Of a stretch of DNA of 20,746 nt, positions 15,459 through 20,746 are shown in pieces. The DNA is from an uncultured Collinsella sp. (GTDB taxonomy: Bacteria; Actinomycetota; Coriobacteriia; Coriobacteriales; Coriobacteriaceae): contig CABRDB010000113.1 of assembly GCA_902469555.1 (NCBI GenBank), positions 1 through 20,746 of the forward strand, given 5' to 3'. The position numbers were made by a program, and so were the translations under genes. Under the pieces are notes generated by a model, which saw only the letters and a list, made by a program, of their open reading frames with translations, had not been told where the DNA came from and did no database searches. The first letter of the stretch is position 1. Each line of letters starts with the position of its first letter.

Positions 15459-16790
15459 TTACAGAGCTTCCAGCGCGGCGGCGATGCGCTTCATGGCGGC
15501 ATCGGCGGATGCTTGGTCGGGCGCCTCGGCCAGCACGCGGATAACCGACTCGGTTCCACTCTTGCGCACGAGCACGCGGCCCTCGCCTGCCAGCGCAGCC
15601 TCGGCCTCGGCGATGGCGTTCTGCACGCCCATGTTCTCGAGCGCGGCGTCCTTGTCCGCCACGTGCACGGCCACCTGCGCCTGTGGCAGCAGCTTGCACG
15701 GAGCCGTGAGCTGCGAGAGCGTCTCGCGCTCGGCACGAATCACTTCCATCACGCGCAGCGAGGTCATAATGCCGTCGCCCGTGCGCTCGATATCGCCAAA
15801 GATCGTATGGCCCGTCTGCTCGCCACCCAGGCTGTAGCCGCCCTCGCGCATCTTGGCATACACGTGACGGTCGCCCACGCCGCTGGTCACGGCGCTCAGT
15901 CCGGCAAGCTCCAACGACTTGATCAGGCCAAAGTTGCTGGCGATCGTCGGTACCACGGTACCGCCCGAGAGACGCCCGTGCTTGTTCAGGTACACGCCGC
16001 ACACGTACAAGATCTGGTCGCCGTCGACCACGCGGCCGCGCTCGTCCACGGCCAGGCAGCGGTCGGCATCGCCGTCGTAGGCAAAGCCCACATCCAGGCC
16101 CTGCTCCACCACGTGGCGCTGCAGGCGCTCAATATGCGTAGAGCCGCAGTCGACATTGATGTTAAAGCCGTCGGGCGCGGCATTGATCACGCGCACATCG
16201 GCGCCCAGTGCGTCGAACACCGGCTTGGCCACCGAGGATGCCGAGCCGTTGGCGCAATCGATGCCGATCTTGACGCCCTGCAGCGAAAAGTTCGCGCTGG
16301 CGATGAGCGAAGCAATGTAGCGGTTGCGACCCTGCATGTAGTCCACCGTGGCGCCGATGTGGTTGCCCGTTGCCAGCGGCACCTCGCTCTTGCCATCGAT
16401 GTAGTCCTCAATGAGCTCCAGCACGTCCTCGTCCATCTTAAAGCCGTCGCTGTTGACGAGCTTAATGCCGTTATCGCAAAACGGGTTGTGGCTCGCGCTG
16501 ATCATGATGCCGCAATCGAAGCAGCCTTCCACAGTCTGATGCGCTACGCCCGGCGTGGGGATCACGTGCAGCATATAGGCGTCCGCACCGCTCGCGACCA
16601 GGCCGCTCACCAGCGCCGCCTCGAACATATAACTCGAGCGACGCGTGTCCTTGCCCACGATCACGCGTGCCTTGCGCTCGCGGTTGGCGCCGTAATACCA
16701 GCCCACAAAACGGCCAATCTTATAAGCGTGCTCTACCGTCAGCCCAACGTTGGCCTCACCACGAAAGCCGTCGGTGCCAAAGTACTTCAT
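15459..16790 (-). CDS. glmM: Phosphoglucosamine mutase
   Basis: GlmM converts glucosamine-6-phosphate to glucosamine-1-phosphate, the step before UDP-GlcNAc and peptidoglycan synthesis. The 443-residue protein starts MKYFGTDGFRG. The phosphoserine loop ISASHNP holds the catalytic Ser100, and the Mg2+ loop DGDADR holds Asp239, Asp241 and Asp243. The sugar-binding motif is GGEQTGH, and the C-terminal phosphate-binding motif is RKSGTESVIRV. Ser100 matches the position expected from Escherichia coli GlmM (Ser102). AAGGAGAG stands just before the ATG. No second gene of the pathway is nearby. The space between its start and the hairpin upstream is too short for a promoter. Confidence 0.97.
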   Translation of the reverse strand: MKYFGTDGFRGEANVGLTVEHAYKIGRFVGWYYGANRERKARVIVGKDTRRSSYMFEAALVSGLVASGADAYMLHVIPTPGVAHQTVEGCFDCGIMISASHNPFCDNGIKLVNSDGFKMDEDVLELIEDYIDGKSEVPLATGNHIGATVDYMQGRNRYIASLIASANFSLQGVKIGIDCANGSASSVAKPVFDALGADVRVINAAPDGFNINVDCGSTHIERLQRHVVEQGLDVGFAYDGDADRCLAVDERGRVVDGDQILYVCGVYLNKHGRLSGGTVVPTIASNFGLIKSLELAGLSAVTSGVGDRHVYAKMREGGYSLGGEQTGHTIFGDIERTGDGIMTSLRVMEVIRAERETLSQLTAPCKLLPQAQVAVHVADKDAALENMGVQNAIAEAEAALAGEGRVLVRKSGTESVIRVLAEAPDQASADAAMKRIAAALEAL

Positions 16791-16803
16791 GCGCTCTCCT
16801 TAC

Positions 16804-16840
16804 AAAATAGGGGCGAACAGATTGCCTGTCCGCCCCAAAA
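16804..16840 (-). terminator. Terminator-like hairpin directly upstream of glmM
   Basis: On the minus strand an 11-bp stem with one G-U pair (16826-16836 with 16810-16820) and a 5-base loop is followed by TATTTT. It ends the DUF4012 gene transcript or attenuates read-through into glmM, whose start codon is about 14 bases away. Confidence 0.75.
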
Positions 16841-16873
16841 TGGTACTCGATTATCTGCGCTACCAGAAAAACC

Positions 16874-19186
16874 CTACGCCGACGCGCTGTCGCGAGCCGC
16901 CTGGCATGTAGGAGTCTGACGCAGCGTAAGCGGCTTGTCCCCCGCCTCGGCCGACGTGGTCAGCGTATACGTGATCGTCGTCGTCTCGCCAGCATGCAGG
17001 TCAACGGTGCCCGAATAGAAGGGGATTCCATGCCACGTAGCGGCGCCAAGACCAAACTGGGTGCCCTCGACGGTCAGATCAGTAATGTTGCCGCCCGTCG
17101 GGGCAAACAACGAGACATTCAGACGCTCGTCGTCACGCGCGGCATCGGGTGCGCTCGCCGCAACGTAGTCGGGCAGCTTGCCAGCCTCCTCCTGCGTCAT
17201 GATGTTCGTCAGGGTAACGGTGATGCGATAGGAGCACGTGCCGTCACCGTTCTTCACGCCCTGACCAATCTGCGTATCGGCGTTCAGGTACCAGTCGAGC
17301 TTGGAGAAGCTCAGGTTGTTAAAGTAAACGCCGGCAACAGGATCGGCGCTCGGGTCATCCGGATCGGGCAGCGAAGCGTCAATGCCCGTCTCTTTGATGG
17401 CATTCTGCTCATCATCGTTTCTCATCCACGCGATCAGGCGGCCCTCTTCGGCACCGCGCTCAACGGCGCTGACAAGCTTCGTAACATCGACATCGCCGAT
17501 ACCGCCAAGGATCTTGTCGAAGGCAGCGCTGGCGACGGATGCAAAGATGCCGTCCGACTCCTCGACCGGATAGTTCCAGTACACATCGTGCATGAGGACC
17601 TTTGCGGCGTTGGTGCCGTCGACAACCGTTCCGTCGGGCAGCGAGACATTACCGACCAGGCCCAGCAGATACTGCAGGAACACCGGGTCGATACCGATGA
17701 CGCCATCAACGTCCTGTCCATACTGGGACTTCCACAGCGCGGCGACACGCTGCGAGTTGCGGGGCCAATCAGGCGAATAGGTATTGCCCGAGTTGTACAG
17801 GTTACTGTGGTTGCCGAACAGCGCCTCATCCTCTTCGTCGACGCTCTCGACTGCCTCATCCTCGCTGAGTCCAATGCGGGGAACAAACTCGCCAATCGAC
17901 ATCTGGCCGTCAGTGACCGAAATCAGGCCCTGCGAACCGCCAAAGCCGCCGCAAGCACGAATCTCGACGTTGTTCATGGCGTACATAAGGTAGTTGCGCG
18001 TCTGGCCGTTGGCGCCGAGCATCTGGGGAAGGACGGGGGCGACCTTCTCCGCCGCGTCAACCGCGCCGTTGAGGGTGGCAAAGCCGTCCTTGGCCTTATC
18101 GACCAGCTCGGTCACCTGGGAAATATGAGTATCGCCAATGCCCTGGACCTTCTCGTTGGCGCTCTTGAACACCTTCGAGCTGCTGGAAAGCGAATCGGCG
18201 ACCGCCTGCAGCGCGGACACGTTAATCATGCCGTCCTGGAACAGCTTGCCGGGCGTAGCCTGCGAAAGGTTATCGGCCATGGGAACCAGCGCATTGCTCG
18301 AGACATCGGACAGGGCGTCAATCATGGTGCGGGCCGCATTGATATCGCTGCCATACACCGGGATAAACGAAGCCGCCGCCCACAGCGGGCTCGAGGTCTC
18401 CGCCTTCATGCTGTTACAGAGCTCATCGATCTTCTTCGCGTCGTCAGGCAGCGTCGAAAAATCGCCCGACGTGACCTTGTCCTTAAGGCCACCGACGATC
18501 TCGACAGCCTCCTTCGCTTCGCTCTTTACGGTCTTTGCCGAGTTAAGCAGCATAAAGCCGCTTGCGCCAAGCGCAACGAGAAGCACCGCGACTACAACGG
18601 CAATAATGGCGCCGGTGTGACGCTTTTTGCGCTCGCCCTTGCGATGGCGATGACGGACCAGACCGTCAGAGGTCGAACTCGGCGAAGCGTCGCCACCGTA
18701 GTTCAAGCCAAAATCGTAATAATCTTCCTTGGAACCCGAGCCCGCAAACTCGGCACCGCTATCATCCAGGCGGGCGAACGTGCCAGTCTCGGAGGCGCCG
18801 GTGTAAATCGTGCCAAGGTTACCCGTAAGCCCCGCGCCACCGGCAGAGGGAGTATTGTTGGCGGCCTTGTCGGCATTAACGTTGCCGGCGGCATTCGCGG
18901 CGTTGGCAGCACCTGCGTTGTTCGCGGGTACCGAAGGAGCCCCGCTCGGCTGCGACGTGGAGGTTGCACCGCCCGCAAAGACATTCCCTCTTGCACGGCC
19001 GGTCTTTTTTGCCTTTTGAGACTGCTCGTACAGAGCGGTAAACATCGCTGTCTCGCCCGGGGACACGCGCTTACCGGAACCGCCCTGTCCAGCGCCGCCC
19101 GGCGTGCCGGCCTTACCAGCCCCGTTCGGACGCGGCGGAACTGCAGGACGGCCGCTATCGCTGCCCTTAAAGTGATTACCAGCCAT
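16874..19186 (-). CDS. DUF4012 domain membrane protein, function unknown
   Basis: This 770-residue protein has three parts. Residues 1-190 are a low-complexity region rich in Gly, Ala, Asn and Ser that ends in a strongly basic stretch (RHRHRKGERKKRH). One membrane helix lies at about 192-214. A large C-terminal part (about 215-770) is expected outside the membrane by the positive-inside rule. It holds the DUF4012 hallmark segments LMYAMNNVEIRACGGFGGSQG (broken here as NYLMYAMNN and CGGFGGSQG, around 400-425) and VDGVIGIDPVFLQYLL (around 491-507), after a helical, coiled-coil-like section at about 225-385. The ATG at 19186 (MAGNHFKG, with GAGGA upstream) is preferred over one nine codons earlier. 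The family often lies among envelope genes, and glmM is next here, but no function is established. Confidence 0.8.
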   Translation of the reverse strand: MAGNHFKGSDSGRPAVPPRPNGAGKAGTPGGAGQGGSGKRVSPGETAMFTALYEQSQKAKKTGRARGNVFAGGATSTSQPSGAPSVPANNAGAANAANAAGNVNADKAANNTPSAGGAGLTGNLGTIYTGASETGTFARLDDSGAEFAGSGSKEDYYDFGLNYGGDASPSSTSDGLVRHRHRKGERKKRHTGAIIAVVVAVLLVALGASGFMLLNSAKTVKSEAKEAVEIVGGLKDKVTSGDFSTLPDDAKKIDELCNSMKAETSSPLWAAASFIPVYGSDINAARTMIDALSDVSSNALVPMADNLSQATPGKLFQDGMINVSALQAVADSLSSSSKVFKSANEKVQGIGDTHISQVTELVDKAKDGFATLNGAVDAAEKVAPVLPQMLGANGQTRNYLMYAMNNVEIRACGGFGGSQGLISVTDGQMSIGEFVPRIGLSEDEAVESVDEEDEALFGNHSNLYNSGNTYSPDWPRNSQRVAALWKSQYGQDVDGVIGIDPVFLQYLLGLVGNVSLPDGTVVDGTNAAKVLMHDVYWNYPVEESDGIFASVASAAFDKILGGIGDVDVTKLVSAVERGAEEGRLIAWMRNDDEQNAIKETGIDASLPDPDDPSADPVAGVYFNNLSFSKLDWYLNADTQIGQGVKNGDGTCSYRITVTLTNIMTQEEAGKLPDYVAASAPDAARDDERLNVSLFAPTGGNITDLTVEGTQFGLGAATWHGIPFYSGTVDLHAGETTTITYTLTTSAEAGDKPLTLRQTPTCQAARDSASA

Positions 19187-19222
19187 AAAGAAATCCTCGC
19201 AATTGAGTCGCAATGAAAAAGT

Positions 19223-19244
19223 CCATAACGTTACTAGTTTATGG
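19223..19244. promoter_or_regulatory. Inverted repeat upstream of the DUF4012 gene
   Basis: CCATAA (19223-19228) and TTATGG (19239-19244) form a perfect 6-bp dyad with a 10-base spacer, centred about 47 bases before the start codon. It has the size of a repressor operator. No confident promoter hexamers were found around it. Confidence 0.35.
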
Positions 19245-19335
19245 CATTTTGAGCATCGACAGCTAAACTCCAGACACGGACATCAATTGGCGAAAATGCG
19301 GCACAACACCTTTTCCGTCTTGGCAGCGGCGCCAG

Positions 19336-20358
19336 CTACACCGTGAGGAACATCATCACGATGATCATGGCAAAGCCGATAAGGTCGGTCGGCAAAAACA
19401 CCGTGCCCAGCATAACGGCGCTGGTGATGGTCGCCGAGACGGGCTCCACGGTTCCGATGAGACTCGCACGCACCGAGCCGATGTCCTTAACGCCCTGCAT
19501 ATAGAGCATGTAAGCAAAAAACGAGCCGATAACCACGAACACCGCGAGCGCCTCGACGCCGGCAGCGTCGAGTGCCGGCACATGCGCCCAGGGCTGCACG
19601 AAGACACATGAGATCACGCCCGCCGTGAGCATTGCCGAGCCCGTGACGATGGGGCTGCCGTATTCGGGCAGGATCTTGGCGGGAATCACCGCCATACACG
19701 CGGCGCTGACCGCACACATAAGACCTGCTGCCAGGCCAAGCGGCGAGATATTCAGGCTGGTGGGGTCGCCGCCGGTGGCGATTAAAAAGGTTCCACCCAG
19801 AGCCAGGCCAATGCCGATGACTTCGCGAGTACGCGGCATGCGGCGATCGATCACGCAGGTGTAGCCCATGATGATAACGAGCTGCAGGCACTGGAGCACC
19901 GTCGCGGTTCCGGCGTTCGTCAGGCGCACGGCCGAAAGATAGCAAAACTGGTTGAACAGCAGGCCAAAAGCGGTAAAGAGCAGCAGCTGCTTGCGATCGG
20001 CGGGTGTGGTCCAGAGCTTGACCAGGCGCTCGCGGTCGCGCGTAACAACCACGGCCATAAAGAGTAGACCGGCGAGAATCTGACGCACGCTCATAAGCCA
20101 CAAGGTGTCGACGTGGTAGGTATCGAACAGAAAGCTCGCGCTGGTGCCCGAGAAGCCCCAAAACGAACCGCCCACCAGCGTAGCCAAGACGCCCGTGATC
20201 ATCTTGCGCGACGACGCATCGTTAAGGCGCTCGCGCCAGGCGCGACGGGTGTTGCGGCTGAGCTCGTCGGTGCCCTCGGGCACATCAATGTTCGATATAT
20301 CGGTCATCGGCACCGAAGCCCCTGCGCCTTCGACCTGCTCGACACACTCTTTGCTCAT
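19336..20358 (-). CDS. EamA/DMT-family transporter
   Basis: This 340-residue inner-membrane protein of the drug/metabolite transporter superfamily has about ten helices in two EamA repeats (about 55-195 and 205-338). Typical segments are GGSFWGFSGTSASFLF with WLMSVRQILAGL in the first repeat, and GSFFAYMLYMQGVKDIGSVRASLIGTVEPVSA, given here in pieces as GSFFAYMLYMQG and SLIGTVEPVSA, in the second. EamA proteins usually export amino acids or other small metabolites; the substrate cannot be told. The N-terminus has about 50 extra soluble residues (acidic, then basic). GGGGGAG stands four to five bases before the ATG at 20358. It ends close to the helix boundary and has no clear terminator downstream. 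Confidence 0.9.
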   Translation of the reverse strand: MSKECVEQVEGAGASVPMTDISNIDVPEGTDELSRNTRRAWRERLNDASSRKMITGVLATLVGGSFWGFSGTSASFLFDTYHVDTLWLMSVRQILAGLLFMAVVVTRDRERLVKLWTTPADRKQLLLFTAFGLLFNQFCYLSAVRLTNAGTATVLQCLQLVIIMGYTCVIDRRMPRTREVIGIGLALGGTFLIATGGDPTSLNISPLGLAAGLMCAVSAACMAVIPAKILPEYGSPIVTGSAMLTAGVISCVFVQPWAHVPALDAAGVEALAVFVVIGSFFAYMLYMQGVKDIGSVRASLIGTVEPVSATITSAVMLGTVFLPTDLIGFAMIIVMMFLTV

Positions 20359-20589
20359 TCCACTCCCCCGAAACAGCCTGGAAACAATTCGGCTTACCTT
20401 ACCACGGCGAAGTCACCAGCTGGAGGCTTGTCCGCTTATCGGTAGGACAATTCCGCAGGTGTCTTTCCATAGCTCGATACCGCAATGGCCTTGCATTATG
20501 CGACAGCCAAATCGCGGCAGCAGGCTCTTTTAAAATGGATATGACGAAGCCCCCGAATTCCACAATGTAAGCGATTTTTAAAAATGTTC
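20359..20589. other. Non-coding spacer between the EamA transporter and tRNA-Val
   Basis: No credible gene is present. The only structure seen is an inverted repeat TTGTCC/GGACAA (20428-20433 and 20445-20450, 11-base spacer), about 70 bases upstream of the transporter start. It could be an operator. No strong minus-strand promoter was recognised. Confidence 0.4.
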
Positions 20590-20618
20590 TTGCCACCGAG
20601 TTCAGGCTCCGTTATATT
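20590..20618 (+). promoter_or_regulatory. Promoter of tRNA-Val
   Basis: TTGCCA (20590-20595) and TATATT (20613-20618) are spaced by exactly 17 bases, about 30 bases before the tRNA. Transcription should start near 20625. Confidence 0.8.
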
Positions 20619-20647
20619 ATCCCTTGCGCGCTTGCGCACCCTTGATC

Positions 20648-20722
20648 GGGCGTTTAGCTCAGGGGGAGAGCGCTTCCCTGACACGGAAGAGGTCAGAAGT
20701 TCAAATCTTCTAACGCCCACCA
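20648..20722 (+). tRNA. tRNA-Val (anticodon GAC)
   Basis: The full cloverleaf folds. The acceptor stem is GGGCGTT with AACGCCC, and the D stem is GCTC/GAGC. The anticodon stem CTTCC/GGAAG has loop CTGACAC, so the anticodon is GAC (20680-20682). The T stem is AGAAG/CTTCT with loop TTCAAAT, followed by discriminator A and an encoded CCA end (20720-20722). It reads GUC and GUU valine codons. The next tRNA or gene lies outside the window. Confidence 0.97.
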
Positions 20723-20746
20723 AATGTTCGCAGCTCAGAGGCTATG

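Noticed and set aside
15450..16919. 489-codon open frame opposite glmM
   Set aside because: Antisense shadow of glmM, which has a complete active site.
16994..19216. 740-codon open frame opposite the DUF4012 gene
   Set aside because: Antisense shadow; the DUF4012 frame carries the family hallmarks and a clear ribosome binding site.
20399..20596. 65-codon minus-strand frame upstream of the EamA transporter
   Set aside because: No ribosome binding site or domain-like pattern, and it overlaps the tRNA promoter region.
20496..20723. 75-codon minus-strand frame beginning MVGVRRFELLTS
   Set aside because: This is a familiar false protein produced by reading the antisense strand of a tRNA gene, here tRNA-Val.
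1..20746. Search for CRISPR arrays, insertion sequences, prophage or defence genes
   Set aside because: No regularly spaced direct repeats, transposase or integrase motifs, or defence-type domains were seen. All large genes are accounted for by housekeeping or transport families.

Overview
The window looks like ordinary chromosome from a GC-rich actinobacterium. The best guess is class Coriobacteriia, Collinsella-like. This rests on protein style and gene content only (RsgA with a Lys-rich N-terminal tail, CbiM starting MHIPDNYLSP, a T-box-controlled pheST, a long DUF4012 membrane protein); no database search was possible. It holds twelve complete protein genes, one gene cut by the left edge, and one tRNA. 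I see no insertion sequence, prophage, CRISPR array, toxin-antitoxin pair or defence cluster.

Left part (1-4139): rsgA (minus, cut at the edge just before its P-loop) and a SERCA-like cation P-type ATPase (minus). Between them lie a perfect 13-bp intrinsic terminator and a separate, very GC-rich ~95-nt hairpin directly after the ATPase stop codon. The ATPase leader contains a dyad that includes its own ribosome binding site. About 440 non-coding bases separate the ATPase from the divergent pyruvate kinase gene; this spacer carries the pyk promoter and tandem repeats.

Centre (4140-9688): pyk with a strong terminator, then a convergent gene for a zinc-phospholipase-C-like protein. Next is a minus-strand cbiM-cbiQ-cbiO operon for an ECF-type Ni/Co importer, whose M component carries a fused N-like C-terminus. 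Its promoter is followed at once by a perfect 7-14-7 inverted repeat with NikR-operator geometry, so nickel is the more likely substrate.

Right part (9689-20746): pheS-pheT (minus) behind a complete T-box leader with a UUC (Phe) specifier, divergent from an M32 carboxypeptidase. Convergent to the peptidase is glmM (cell-wall precursor synthesis), preceded by a terminator-like hairpin only about 20 bases from its start codon. Upstream of that is a DUF4012 membrane protein, then an EamA/DMT-family exporter. A tRNA-Val(GAC) gene with a clear promoter ends the window on the plus strand.

The genes are mostly housekeeping: translation, glycolysis, peptidoglycan precursors and metal homeostasis. 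The most unusual signals are regulatory or RNA-level: the 95-nt hairpin, the ATPase leader dyad, the NikR-like operator, the pyk tandem repeats and the hairpin in front of glmM.
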